From Lautropia sp. (GTDB taxonomy: Bacteria; Pseudomonadota; Gammaproteobacteria; Burkholderiales; Burkholderiaceae_E): 64,000 bases of DNA. The notes beneath the pieces were generated by a model. The model was not told the DNA's origin and did not search any database. It was given only the letters and a program-made list of their open reading frames with translations. Below are positions 53,881 through 63,491 of this stretch, in pieces; position 1 is the first letter of the stretch; every line of letters starts with the position of its first letter. Location: positions 1,472,438 through 1,536,437 of the forward strand of contig JAUNAC010000001.1 in assembly GCA_030527825.1 (NCBI GenBank), given 5' to 3'. Made by a program: the position numbers and the translations under genes.

Positions 53881-54489
53881 ATGGATCGATCCGACAGGGA
53901 TGACGCCTCTTGTGGGGCGGGGCGTACCGCGCCGGCAGACTCCGCTACATCGTCTGACCGGCAGGGCACGGAGCAGCGTACGCCCGGCCGTCGGGGAGGC
54001 GTGCGCGGCTGGGGGTGGGCACTACTGCTGGCGCTGATGCCGTTGGGCGCCTGTGATTTCGTGGCCCAACAGAAACTTGCCCCTGGTGAAAGTACCGAAG
54101 CCGATGTCCGTCGCTGGATGGGGCAGCCAGAGATGACCTGGGAAGAAAGCGATGGCAGCCGGACGCTTGAATATCCGAGGGGACCGCGTGGCAAGGAGAC
54201 CTATTTTGTCACGATTGGCGCCGATGGCCGCTATCGCAGTATCCGGCAGGTGCTGACCGAGGAAAACTTCCAGCGGCTGGCGCCCGGGATGAGTCGTGAT
54301 GCGGTCCGGCAGGTGCTGGGCAAGCCCGGTGAAATCGAGCGTTTCAGCCGCCAGCACGAAGAGGTCTGGAGCTGGCGTTATCTGGGCACGGATACGCGCA
54401 CGATGTTCTTCAACGCGTATTTCGACCAGGACACCGGCCGACTCAAGCGCACAGATAGTCTGCAGGACAGGCGAACCATGCGGCATTGA
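53881..54489 (+). CDS. Outer-membrane lipoprotein with two SmpA/OmlA (BamE)-like modules
   Basis: 202 residues from the ATG at 53881 (AGGGAA upstream). An unusually long polar N-region (about 42 residues) precedes the hydrophobic segment WGWALLLALMPLGAC, whose lipobox Cys is C58. The mature part contains two similar units: LAPGESTEADVRRWMGQPEM (about 67-86) and LAPGMSRDAVRQVLGKPGEI (about 133-152), each followed by a Trp/Tyr-rich beta part. BamE normally has one such unit. It is probably an envelope lipoprotein; a link to the BAM complex is inference. Confidence 0.82.
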   Translation: MDRSDRDDASCGAGRTAPADSATSSDRQGTEQRTPGRRGGVRGWGWALLLALMPLGACDFVAQQKLAPGESTEADVRRWMGQPEMTWEESDGSRTLEYPRGPRGKETYFVTIGADGRYRSIRQVLTEENFQRLAPGMSRDAVRQVLGKPGEIERFSRQHEEVWSWRYLGTDTRTMFFNAYFDQDTGRLKRTDSLQDRRTMRH

Positions 54490-54549
54490 AGCAGTGCAGA
54501 AGGAGGCTGTCCTTGGGCGGTGCGGTGCCGGGGGCAGCGTTGCAGCATC

Positions 54550-56439
54550 TCAGCGCCTGTGTCCAGCAGACTCCCGCAGCGCCGTGTACACGGCATCCAG
54601 CGAATCGAAGCGGTTATTGGGTCCGAGTTCATCCAGGAAGCCGGCCCGTTGCATCAACGACAGGGGCTGGCGGTTGGCCCCACACAGAATCAGCCGGTCA
54701 CCATGCTCCAGGATATGTCGGTGCAGGGTCTGCAGGGCATCCAGGCCGGTGGTGTCCAGGTTGATGACGCGCTGCAGGTCCAGGATCACGATGTCGGGCA
54801 GTGGCTGTGGTGTGGCGGTGATGGCTTCGAGCTTGCTGATTGAGCCGAAGAAGATCGAGCCAAAAGCCTGCCAGGTGCCGACCCGGCGGCCACCGGCGAG
54901 CGTGGCGAGATCGGCAGGGGTTTCGACGCGGTCAATGCGCGTGACCCGGGCCACCCGGTAGATGAAGAAGAAGCTGGCGAGCAGCAGCCCAAACTGGACA
55001 GCGACGGTCAGGTCGAAGATGACGGTGAGCAGGAAGGTGCTGACGAGGACGGTGCGGTAGTTGAGCGTGAAGCGGCGCAACCGCGCAAAGGCGTGCCAGT
55101 CACCCATGTTGAAGCCGACGAACAGCAGGATGCCCGCCAGCACGCTCATGGGAATGTTCACGGCCAGCGGGGCCAGCAGCAGCATGAAAATCAGCAGCGT
55201 CAGCGCATGAATGACGCCGGCCACCGGGCTGTGGGCACCACTGCGGATGTTGGTGACCGTCCGGGCAATGGTGCCGGTGACGGCAATGCCGCCAAACAGT
55301 GGGGTGGTGAAATTGGCGATGCCCTGCGCCATCAGCTCCTGGTTGGGATCGTGACGTTCGTGCGTCATCCCGTCGGCCACCCGGGCACACAACAGGGACT
55401 CGATCGCACCCAGAAAGGCAATGGCCAACGTGGGGCCGACCAGGTTCTGGGCAGATTGCCAGTCGAAACTGGGCAGGACCGGCAGGGGCAGGCGTTGTGG
55501 GATGCCTCCGAATCGGCTGCCGATGGTTTCGACCGGCAGTTGCAGTGCCCAGGTCAGCAGAGTGCCCAGAAGAAGGACGACCAGCGGTGCCGGGATGCGC
55601 CACAGCATCTGGCGGATAGCGCCTGCCGGGCGCTGGATGTCCGGTTGAGCGGGGTGCTGGTGGGCGACCGCTTCCCGGGCTTTGGGATTGCGCGGACTGG
55701 TTGAGCCTTCACGTGCGGCAAGGGCGTTGGCTGGTGTCGGAGTGGCCTCGTCTGGCGTTGCGGTCTGCGTGATGTCTGGCAGATCAACGACACCCTGGGC
55801 GGGCTTCTCCAGTGCCGTTTGCCGGGAGTCCATGACCCTGGGCGGCTTTGGCCAGAGCAACAGGGTGACCAGCGTTGCCAGGCCCAGCCCAAGCGCTGAA
55901 TAGTTTATGCCCTGCCGATAATGCAGCAGGGTGTCCAGCTGCGAGAAGAAGTTTGCTGGCATCTTCGCGATCTGCAGTCCCAGAAAATCCTTGAGCTGGG
56001 AGAGCATGATGACCACGGCAATGCCGTTGGTGAAACCAATCACAATGGAAATGGGGACAAAGCGGATGATCTGTCCCAGACGGAGGGCACCCATCAGAAA
56101 GAGGAGCACACCGGCCATCATGGTGGCCAGCAGCAGATTGGCCAGCCCATACTGCAGGACGATGCCGTAGAGCATCGCGACAAAGGCGCCGGCCGGCCCC
56201 CCGATCTGCACCTTCGAGCCCCCCAGCAGGGACACCAGGGCACCGCCGACGATGGCGGTGATCAGCCCCTGTTCGGGCTTGACGCCACTGGCAATGCCGA
56301 AGGCCATGGCCAGTGGCAATGCCACGCAGGCCACCGTCAGCCCGGCACCCAGATCCGCCATGAAATCCCGGCGCCGATAGTGCTTCAGCGCATCCAGCAG
56401 TGCCGGTCGAAAATGCAGGCCGTGCCGTTTCAGAGACAT
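54550..56439 (-). CDS. SulP-family anion transporter with STAS domain
   Basis: 629 residues. The transport core (about 10-200 and 285-480) has the SulP entry DFMADLGAGLTVACVALPLA, then SLLGGSKVQIGGPAGAFVAM and IGFTNGIAVVIMLSQLKDFL. The C-terminal STAS domain (about 510-625) has VILDLQRVINLDTTGLDALQ. Residues about 198-282 form a polar insert rich in Pro, Ala and Thr between membrane segments, unusual for the family. The substrate could be sulfate, bicarbonate or another anion. It is 7 bases from metG on the same strand. Confidence 0.92.
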   Translation of the reverse strand: MSLKRHGLHFRPALLDALKHYRRRDFMADLGAGLTVACVALPLAMAFGIASGVKPEQGLITAIVGGALVSLLGGSKVQIGGPAGAFVAMLYGIVLQYGLANLLLATMMAGVLLFLMGALRLGQIIRFVPISIVIGFTNGIAVVIMLSQLKDFLGLQIAKMPANFFSQLDTLLHYRQGINYSALGLGLATLVTLLLWPKPPRVMDSRQTALEKPAQGVVDLPDITQTATPDEATPTPANALAAREGSTSPRNPKAREAVAHQHPAQPDIQRPAGAIRQMLWRIPAPLVVLLLGTLLTWALQLPVETIGSRFGGIPQRLPLPVLPSFDWQSAQNLVGPTLAIAFLGAIESLLCARVADGMTHERHDPNQELMAQGIANFTTPLFGGIAVTGTIARTVTNIRSGAHSPVAGVIHALTLLIFMLLLAPLAVNIPMSVLAGILLFVGFNMGDWHAFARLRRFTLNYRTVLVSTFLLTVIFDLTVAVQFGLLLASFFFIYRVARVTRIDRVETPADLATLAGGRRVGTWQAFGSIFFGSISKLEAITATPQPLPDIVILDLQRVINLDTTGLDALQTLHRHILEHGDRLILCGANRQPLSLMQRAGFLDELGPNNRFDSLDAVYTALRESAGHRR

Positions 56440-56446
56440 GATGGGC

Positions 56447-58621
56447 TCAGGAGACTTTCATGCCTGGTTGGGCGCCGCTGTCCGGTGCAAGCAGGAATAC
56501 GCCGGTTTTATCCTCGCCACTGCCGGAGGCGGCCAGCACCATGCCCTCGGAAAGGCCGAATTTCATTTTGCGTGGCTTGAGATTGGCGACCATCACCGTC
56601 AGCCGCCCGGGTAGCTGGGCCGGATCGTAATGGGCTGAAATGCCGGAAAACACCTGTCGATGACGCCCGTCACCCAGATCCAGCATCAGTCGCAGCAGTT
56701 TGGTTGAGCCTTCCACCCGTTCGGCACTGAGAATACGGGCTATTCTCAGATCAGGCCGCAGGAAGTCGTCGATCGTGATCTCATTCACAGGAGAGTCGGA
56801 CGCCGCCGGGGGTGTGGCCGCGGTTTTGGCGGCAGTTCCTGTCGAGTTGCCGGCCGGTTGGCTAGACGCGTGGTGTGCGTTACCGTCGGCGACCGCCGGT
56901 GGCGCCGGCGGGTCGAACAGCGCATCCAGTTGCCGGGCATCGACACGCTGCATCAGATGCTGATAGGGCTGGATCGTGTGGCCGGGCGGCAAGGGCTGCT
57001 CGATCAGTGACCATGAGAACGGCTGTGGCAGATTCAGGAAGGCGGCGGCCCGTGCCGCGGTATCGGGCAGGACGGGCGCCAGCAGCAGCATCAGTTGGGC
57101 AAAGCCGCGCAGTGCATCGGAGCAGACCTGGTGCAGGGCCGATGCCTTGTCCGGTTGCCGTGCCAGCTCCCAGGGGCGCTCCGCATCAATGAACTGGTTG
57201 ACACGGTCGGCGAGCGCCATGATGGCGCGCATGGCGCGGGCATAATCGCGCTGCTCATACAGGCTGGCCAGGGTCTCGGCACCGGGCCAGCTGTCGCGGA
57301 ATGCTGCCAGGGTGGCTGCATCGGGGGCCGCCAGCCTGCCGTCGAACCGTTTCAGGATGAAGCCTGACGTGCGACTGGCAATGTTGACCAGTTTCCCCAC
57401 CAGGTCGCTGTTGACCCGTGCCATGAAGTCTTCGGCATTGAAATCGACATCTTCCACGCGGCCATTGAGCTTGGCTGCCAGGTAATAGCGCAGCCATTCG
57501 GGATTCATGCCCTGTTCCAGATATCTTTTGGGCGACAGGCCGGTGCCGCGCGACTTGGACATTTTTTCGCCCGAGACGGTGAGAAAACCGTGGACGAAAA
57601 TATTGTCGGGCGTGTGCAGGTTGGCGAAGTACAGCATGGCCGGCCAGAACAGCGTGTGGAAATAGATGATGTCCTTGCCGATGAAATGGACCTGGCGATA
57701 GGGGCGCTGCGGATCCTTGCCGGCAGCGGGATCGATGAATGAACCGAAGTCCAGGCCCCGCAGGTCGCACAGTGCCTTGAGCGAGGCCAGATAACCCACC
57801 GGCGCATCCAGCCACACATAGAAATACTTGCCCGGTGCATCCGGAATCGGGATGCCGAAATAGGGCTCATCGCGCGAGATGTCCCAGTCGACCAGCGGGC
57901 TGCCCGGATTGGTCTGGTCGCCGCCGGCCGGGGTGTTGTCATCCTGGCCGAGCCATTCACGGGCTTTGTTGGCGACTTCGGGCTGTAGCTGGCCCTGTGT
58001 CAGCCAGTCGTGCAGGAAGCGCCGGCAGCGCGGATCGGAGAGGCTGAAAAAATAATGCTCCGAGCTGCGGATGACGGGGGTGCTGCCGGTCAGTGTCGAA
58101 TAGGGTGAAATCAGGTCGGTGGGCGAATAGACCTTGCTGCAGACCTCGCAGGCATCGCCATACTGATCTTTTGCATGGCAGTTCGGGCATTCACCCTTGA
58201 TGTATCTGTCCGGCAGGAACATTTCCTTGACCGGATCGAAGAACTGCTCGATGGTGCGCGTGGCAATCAGCCCCGCCGCTTTCAGGCGCCGGTAGATGTC
58301 CTGGGACAGGGCCGTGTTTTCCGGCGAGTGTGTGGAGTGCCAGTGGTCGAAGCTGATATGGTAGCCCTCAAGATAATAGGGCCGTTCGGCAGCGATGCGC
58401 GCTACCAGTGCTTCCGGGGTTATGCCTTCCGACTGGGCCTTCAGCATGATCGGGGCGCCATGAGCGTCGTCGGCCCCCACAAACAGGACTTCCTTGCCCA
58501 GCATGCGTTGAAAGCGCACCCAGATGTCAGCCTGGATATATTCCATCATGTGGCCGATGTGGAAGGATCCGTTGGCGTACGGCAGGGCAGTGGTGACAAA
58601 AAGGCGCTCGGGCTGGATCAT
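56447..58621 (-). CDS. metG: Methionyl-tRNA synthetase
   Basis: 724 residues from the ATG at 58621; an open frame 45 bases longer lacks the family start. The HIGH motif is at 21-24 in [15 protein letters not shown]. Zinc Cys pairs are CPNC and CEVC near 143-160; the KMSKS motif is EKMSKSRGT near 350. A disordered Ala/Thr-rich linker (about 585-625) joins a C-terminal tRNA-binding EMAPII-like domain ([20 protein letters not shown]). It carries small polar inserts, as in near relatives. It is divergent from apbC across 298 bases. Confidence 0.97.
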   Translation of the reverse strand: MIQPERLFVTTALPYANGSFHIGHMMEYIQADIWVRFQRMLGKEVLFVGADDAHGAPIMLKAQSEGITPEALVARIAAERPYYLEGYHISFDHWHSTHSPENTALSQDIYRRLKAAGLIATRTIEQFFDPVKEMFLPDRYIKGECPNCHAKDQYGDACEVCSKVYSPTDLISPYSTLTGSTPVIRSSEHYFFSLSDPRCRRFLHDWLTQGQLQPEVANKAREWLGQDDNTPAGGDQTNPGSPLVDWDISRDEPYFGIPIPDAPGKYFYVWLDAPVGYLASLKALCDLRGLDFGSFIDPAAGKDPQRPYRQVHFIGKDIIYFHTLFWPAMLYFANLHTPDNIFVHGFLTVSGEKMSKSRGTGLSPKRYLEQGMNPEWLRYYLAAKLNGRVEDVDFNAEDFMARVNSDLVGKLVNIASRTSGFILKRFDGRLAAPDAATLAAFRDSWPGAETLASLYEQRDYARAMRAIMALADRVNQFIDAERPWELARQPDKASALHQVCSDALRGFAQLMLLLAPVLPDTAARAAAFLNLPQPFSWSLIEQPLPPGHTIQPYQHLMQRVDARQLDALFDPPAPPAVADGNAHHASSQPAGNSTGTAAKTAATPPAASDSPVNEITIDDFLRPDLRIARILSAERVEGSTKLLRLMLDLGDGRHRQVFSGISAHYDPAQLPGRLTVMVANLKPRKMKFGLSEGMVLAASGSGEDKTGVFLLAPDSGAQPGMKVS

Positions 58622-58919
58622 GGATTCGGGGAGAAGGTTCGGGCGGAATGTCTGCAAGTTTAACAAGGCCGCTCGCGCGCGGGTCGGTTGGAGGCCCGAT
58701 CGTCAGACGTGTTGGCAGTCTTGGCAGTCATACGACGTCATTCGTCACAACATGGTGAATGTCAACGCACTTCAGCTGCCGCCATGCGAACATGGTGCGA
58801 GAATCAGCCGCCGCACCAAGCTGTCCGCAACCTGCGCGTTGCGACACCCGTTCCGGTGGCGGCAGCGTATTCCTTTGATCTTGTCTTTTTACCGCGGGGC
58901 CTGCCGCCCCCTTTCAATC

Positions 58920-60008
58920 ATGTCCGTTACTGTCGAGGCCGTCAATCAGGTACTGGCCAAGGTTATTGATCCCAACACCGGCAAGGATTTGCTGTCGAGT
59001 CGCTCAGCCCGCCAGGTGCGGTTGGATGATGGTCATGTCAGCCTTGATGTGGAGCTGGGTTATCCGGCCTTGAGCCAGATCCAGCAGATTCGGGATGCCG
59101 TGGTCGGTGCCATTGGCCAGCTGCCGGGCGTCTTGAGCGTGACGGCGCATGTTTACCAGAAAATCGTCGCGCATGCCGTTCAGGGGGGCACGAAACTGCT
59201 ACCGCAGGTGCGCAACATCATCGCGGTGGCTTCAGGAAAGGGTGGGGTGGGCAAAAGCACGATGACCGCCAATCTGGCACTGGCCCTGGCGGCCGAAGGG
59301 GCGACGGTTGGTGTGCTGGATGCCGACATCTATGGTCCTTCCCAGCCGTTGATGTTCGGCATCAGCGGCCGCCCCGGCACGCCGGACGGGAAATCGATGG
59401 AGCCCCTGGAAAATCACGGCGTGCAGGTCAGCTCCATTGGTTTTCTGATCGACATGGACACGCCGATGGTCTGGCGTGGTCCTCTGGTGGTACAGGCACT
59501 GGAACAGTTGCTGCGGCAGACCAACTGGCGTGATCTGGACTATTTGCTGATCGACATGCCGCCGGGTACGGGTGATGTCCATCTGACACTGTCGCAGAAG
59601 ATTCCCGTCACGGGGGCGGTGATCGTGACGACGCCGCAGGACATTGCGCTGCTCGATGCCCGCAAAGGTTACAAGATGTTCGAAAAGGTGGGTATCCCGG
59701 TCATGGGGGTGGTCGAGAACATGGCCATGCATGTCTGCAGCAACTGCGGTCATGTCGAACACATCTTCGGTCAGGGTGGGGGAGAGAGGATGGCGGCCGA
59801 GTATGGTCTGGAGTATCTTGGGGGGCTGCCACTGGATATCCATATCCGTGAGGACGCCGACAGCGGCCGGCCAACTGTGGTCGCCCGGCCAGACAGCGAT
59901 CTGGCTGCCCGCTATCGCCAGATTGCCCGACGGGTGGCCGTCAAGGTGGCCGAGAAGGCACGGGACATGTCGTCGAAGTTCCCGTCGATCGTTGTCAGGA
60001 ACGACTGA
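58920..60008 (+). CDS. apbC: Mrp/ApbC-family Fe-S cluster carrier ATPase
   Basis: P-loop ATPase delivering Fe-S clusters. 362 residues from the ATG at 58920; a long extension to 58524 is antisense to metG. The N-terminal DUF59/MIP18-like domain (1-85) precedes the deviant Walker A SGKGGVGKST at 105-114. DADIYGPSQPLMFG and IDMPPGTGDVHLTLSQ follow. The cluster-binding CSNC is at 273-276. In Burkholderiales it sits divergent from metG, as seen. Confidence 0.95.
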   Translation: MSVTVEAVNQVLAKVIDPNTGKDLLSSRSARQVRLDDGHVSLDVELGYPALSQIQQIRDAVVGAIGQLPGVLSVTAHVYQKIVAHAVQGGTKLLPQVRNIIAVASGKGGVGKSTMTANLALALAAEGATVGVLDADIYGPSQPLMFGISGRPGTPDGKSMEPLENHGVQVSSIGFLIDMDTPMVWRGPLVVQALEQLLRQTNWRDLDYLLIDMPPGTGDVHLTLSQKIPVTGAVIVTTPQDIALLDARKGYKMFEKVGIPVMGVVENMAMHVCSNCGHVEHIFGQGGGERMAAEYGLEYLGGLPLDIHIREDADSGRPTVVARPDSDLAARYRQIARRVAVKVAEKARDMSSKFPSIVVRND

Positions 60009-60160
60009 ATCCCGCCAGCCGCCGCCCTGCGCAGGTGCCCTGAAGCGTCTGAGGGGAGTCCCCAGTGGTCGCGCTGGATCCCATATATCATTGAGAACAG
60101 GCACGGTTCTGGTCAGTGCCGATCCGCCTTGTTTTCCGTTACACCCTCGACAGAGCCCGC

Positions 60161-60727
60161 ATGAGTATCAAATCAGACCGCTGGATCCGTGAAATGGCTG
60201 AGAAGCACGAAATGATCTCGCCCTTCGAACCTGGTCAGGTTCGCGCTGTGGACGGACGGCGCGTGGTCTCCTATGGCACTTCCAGCTATGGTTATGACAT
60301 CCGCTGTGCGCCAGAGTTCAAGATCTTTACCAACATCAACAGCACCATCGTCGATCCGAAACAGTTCGACGAGAAAAATTTCGTGGATTTCGTAGGGGAT
60401 GTCTGCATCATCCCCCCCAATTCCTTTGCCCTGGCCCGCACGGTGGAATATTTCCGTATCCCGCGCAATGTGCTCACCATCTGTCTGGGCAAATCGACTT
60501 ACGCGCGTTGCGGCATCATCGTCAACGTCACGCCATTTGAGCCGGAATGGGAAGGCTATGTGACACTGGAGTTTTCCAACACGACGCCGCTGCCGGCCAA
60601 GATTTACGCTGGAGAGGGTTGCGCCCAGGTGCTGTTTTTCGAGTCCGACGAGGTCTGTCAGGTTTCGTACCGTGATCGGGGGGGCAAGTACCAGGGGCAA
60701 CGGGGCGTCACGTTGCCGCGTGCCTGA
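60161..60727 (+). CDS. dcd: dCTP deaminase
   Basis: Converts dCTP to dUTP for dTTP synthesis. 188 residues from the ATG at 60161 (MSIKSDRW). Family motifs [33 protein letters not shown] and [19 protein letters not shown] are present; the catalytic Glu is E137, equivalent to E138 of the E. coli enzyme. Being a deaminase only, it needs Dut elsewhere. It is 152 bases downstream of apbC on the same strand. Confidence 0.97.
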   Translation: MSIKSDRWIREMAEKHEMISPFEPGQVRAVDGRRVVSYGTSSYGYDIRCAPEFKIFTNINSTIVDPKQFDEKNFVDFVGDVCIIPPNSFALARTVEYFRIPRNVLTICLGKSTYARCGIIVNVTPFEPEWEGYVTLEFSNTTPLPAKIYAGEGCAQVLFFESDEVCQVSYRDRGGKYQGQRGVTLPRA

Positions 60728-60776
60728 GCTGCCACGTGCTGGCCCCGGCCCGTTTCGGGCTGATGCCATAACCGGT

Positions 60777-60916
60777 TATAATGCGCGCGGTCGCAACGGC
60801 CGGCCGCGTCACGCAGTTTCAATGAAGAAACGGCTGGCTGGCCGTTTCGGCAGATTCAAGGCACGGCCCGCTTGCCAGGCGGGACCGCAGGTCAACCCAA
60901 TCTAGGAAGGGAAATC
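60777..60916 (+). promoter_or_regulatory. rpsO promoter (-10) and structured 5' leader
   Basis: TATAAT (60777-60782) is a perfect -10 box; the -35 is weak (TTTCGG at 60753-60758, 18-base spacer). The leader of about 130 bases holds a perfect 8-base hairpin GAAACGGC/GCCGTTTC (60827-60848) and a second stem CCCGC/GCGGG further on. AGGAAGG lies six bases before the ATG. Such structure suits translational autoregulation by S15, known in other bacteria, but this is inferred. Confidence 0.6.
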
Positions 60917-61186
60917 ATGGCACTGGAAACCGCCGACAAGGCAAAAGTCGTCTCCGAATACCGTCGCGCCGATAATGACACGGGGTCACCCGAAGTGCAG
61001 GTGGCTCTGCTGACCGCCCGCATCAACGATCTGGCGCAGCATTTCAAGGAGCATGCCAAGGATCACCACTCGCGCCGTGGCCTGCTGCGCATGGTCAGCC
61101 GCCGTCGCAAGCTGCTCGACTATCTGAAGCGGCGTGATCTTGATGCCTACCGCTCGCTGATCGAGCGTCTGGGCCTGCGCAAGTAA
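60917..61186 (+). CDS. rpsO: 30S ribosomal protein S15
   Basis: 89 residues, four-helix protein binding the 16S rRNA central domain. The conserved parts are [40 protein letters not shown] and [13 protein letters not shown]. The start is decided by AGGAAGG six bases upstream. Followed by a strong terminator and pnp, the conserved rpsO-pnp order. Confidence 0.98.
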   Translation: MALETADKAKVVSEYRRADNDTGSPEVQVALLTARINDLAQHFKEHAKDHHSRRGLLRMVSRRRKLLDYLKRRDLDAYRSLIERLGLRK

Positions 61187-61205
61187 TCGGCCGACGCCAC
61201 CCAGG

Positions 61206-61236
61206 ATGCCCGCCACCGTGCGGGCATTCTGTTTTT
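61206..61236 (+). terminator. Intrinsic terminator between rpsO and pnp
   Basis: ATGCCCGC (61206-61213) and GCGGGCAT (61220-61227) form an 8-base stem with a 6-base loop, followed by TCTGTTTTTT. In related bacteria this site gives partial read-through into pnp. Confidence 0.85.
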
Positions 61237-61309
61237 TCGGAACAGATGGCGAACCGTGCCGCCGGGTTTGCACGGGAAGTGGGCACCACGGGGTGCAAGG
61301 GAAAAATCG

Positions 61310-63418
61310 ATGTTCGAGATCGCCAAGAAAACATTTCAGTGGGGCAACCATACGGTCACCCTGGAAACCGGGGAGATCGCCCGCCAGGCCACTGGTTCGG
61401 TGCTGGTCACCATCGATGACACGATGGTGCTGGCCACGGTGGTAGCCGCGAAGGAGCCCAAGCCGGGTCAGTCCTTCTTTCCGCTGACGGTCGATTATTT
61501 CGAGAAGTTCTATGCGGCTGGCCGTATCCCGGGCGGATTCTTCAAGCGCGAAGGCCGGCCCACCGAGAAAGAGACGCTCACTGCACGCCTGATCGACCGG
61601 CCCATCCGGCCGCTGTTCCCCGAAGGTTTCATGAATGAAGTGCAGGTCGTGCTCACGGTGCTGTCCAGCAATCCGGAGATTGATGCGGACATCCCTGCGA
61701 TGATCGGGGCCTCGGCGGCCCTGGCGATCTCGGGTGTGCCTTTCAGCGGCCCGGTTGGTGCGGCCCGTGTCGGCTATATCAATGGTCAGTATGTCCTCAA
61801 TCCGTTGACTACGCAGCTCAAGGACTCCAAGCTGGATCTGGTGGTGGCCGGCACTGACCAGGCTGTCCTGATGGTGGAATCCGAGGCCAGCGAGCTGTCC
61901 GAAGAAGTCATGCTGGGGGCCGTGGTCTATGGTCACGAGCAGATGCAGACGGTCATCCAGGCTATCGAAGAGCTGGTGGAAGTTGCTGGCAAGCCCGAGT
62001 GGGAATGGGTTGCACCGGAGAAAAACAACGCGCTGATCGAGCGGGTACATGCCCTGGCCGGAGATGCCATGCGCGATGCCTACCGGTTGCGTGTCAAGCA
62101 GGAGCGTTCGCAGCGCATCAAGCAGATCGAATCGGACGTGCAGGCCCAGGTTGCGGCTGACGAGGTTCCGCCCGCCGCAAGTGATGTCAGCGACATCCTG
62201 TTTGATCTGCAATCGAGCATCGTGCGCAATCAGATCCTGTCCGGCGAGCCGCGCATTGATGGTCGGGACACCCGTACCGTGCGGCCTATTTCCATCCGCA
62301 CCGGTGTGCTCCCCCGCGCACACGGTAGCGCATTATTTACACGAGGCGAGACTCAGGCACTGGTGGTCGCTACCTTGGGTACCGCCCGAGACGAGCAGGT
62401 CATCGACGCCATCACCGGTGAATACCGTGAACGCTTCATGATGCAATACAACATGCCGCCGTATGCCACCGGTGAAACCGGCCGCATGGGGACGCCCAAA
62501 CGTCGGGAAGTCGGTCATGGCCGGCTGGCAAAACGGGCCATTTCCGCCCTGATACCTTCTCAGGACGATTTTGCCTATTCCATCCGGCTGGTATCCGAAA
62601 TTACGGAGTCGAACGGTTCGTCGTCCATGGCATCGGTATGTGGCGGATGTCTGGCCCTGATGGACGCCGGTGTGCCGGTCGGTCGCCACGTGGCCGGCAT
62701 TGCCATGGGGCTGATCAAGGAAGGCAAGAAATTTGCCGTACTCACTGACATTCTGGGCGATGAGGATCACCTGGGCGACATGGACTTCAAGGTTGCCGGG
62801 ACGGATCAGGGGGTGACCGCCCTGCAGATGGACATCAAGATCCAGGGCATCACCCGGGAGATCATGCAGGTGGCGCTGGCCCAGGCCCGGGAGGCCCGTC
62901 TGCACATCCTTGGCAAGATGCAGGAGGCCATCCCGGCCGCACGTACCGAGCTCTCTGACTTTGCGCCACGGATGTATCAGATGAAGATCAACCCCGAACG
63001 CATCCGGGACGTGATCGGCAAGGGAGGTGCTACCATTCGCGCCATTACCGAGGAGACCGGTACGACCATCGATATTCAGGACGATGGCTCGATCACCATT
63101 GCCGCTGTTGATGCCGATGCCGCACGGCGTGCGCAGCAGCGCATTGCCGACCTGACCGCGGAAGTCGAAATCGGCAAGGTCTACAACGGTACAGTCCTCA
63201 AGATTCTTGAATTCGGCGCCATTGTGCAGGTGCTGCCCGGCCGTGATGGCCTGTTGCACGTTTCACAGATTGCGCAGGAGCGCGTCAACAAGGTCGAAGA
63301 CTATGTCAAGGAAGGTCAGACCGTCCGTGTCAAGGTCATCGAGGCTGATGACAAAGGACGCCTGCGTCTGTCCATGAAGGCCGTCGCCGCTGAATCAGAG
63401 GCTGAGCCAGGTGCTTGA
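61310..63418 (+). CDS. pnp: Polyribonucleotide nucleotidyltransferase
   Basis: Phosphorolytic 3'-5' exoribonuclease of the degradosome. 702 residues from the ATG at 61310 with AAGGGAAA upstream. Two RNase PH-like cores (about 1-220 and 310-545) are visible: [20 protein letters not shown] and [20 protein letters not shown]. The catalytic site lies in the second core, near [22 protein letters not shown] domain with [12 protein letters not shown] near 568, then S1 domain near 625-690 ([20 protein letters not shown]). Followed by a strong terminator. Confidence 0.98.
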   Translation: MFEIAKKTFQWGNHTVTLETGEIARQATGSVLVTIDDTMVLATVVAAKEPKPGQSFFPLTVDYFEKFYAAGRIPGGFFKREGRPTEKETLTARLIDRPIRPLFPEGFMNEVQVVLTVLSSNPEIDADIPAMIGASAALAISGVPFSGPVGAARVGYINGQYVLNPLTTQLKDSKLDLVVAGTDQAVLMVESEASELSEEVMLGAVVYGHEQMQTVIQAIEELVEVAGKPEWEWVAPEKNNALIERVHALAGDAMRDAYRLRVKQERSQRIKQIESDVQAQVAADEVPPAASDVSDILFDLQSSIVRNQILSGEPRIDGRDTRTVRPISIRTGVLPRAHGSALFTRGETQALVVATLGTARDEQVIDAITGEYRERFMMQYNMPPYATGETGRMGTPKRREVGHGRLAKRAISALIPSQDDFAYSIRLVSEITESNGSSSMASVCGGCLALMDAGVPVGRHVAGIAMGLIKEGKKFAVLTDILGDEDHLGDMDFKVAGTDQGVTALQMDIKIQGITREIMQVALAQAREARLHILGKMQEAIPAARTELSDFAPRMYQMKINPERIRDVIGKGGATIRAITEETGTTIDIQDDGSITIAAVDADAARRAQQRIADLTAEVEIGKVYNGTVLKILEFGAIVQVLPGRDGLLHVSQIAQERVNKVEDYVKEGQTVRVKVIEADDKGRLRLSMKAVAAESEAEPGA

Positions 63419-63444
63419 TCTTTTCTGAACCCAGCCTGCTGATT

Positions 63445-63473
63445 GGGCCAGGGCATATGCCCTGGCCCTTTTT
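63445..63473 (+). terminator. Intrinsic terminator after pnp
   Basis: A perfect 24-base palindrome (63445-63468), arms GGGCCAGGGCAT and its complement, is followed by TTTTT. No T tract on the minus-strand side, so it serves pnp rather than the convergent gene. Confidence 0.9.
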
Positions 63474-63491
63474 GCATCGCGTGCTGCCGTC

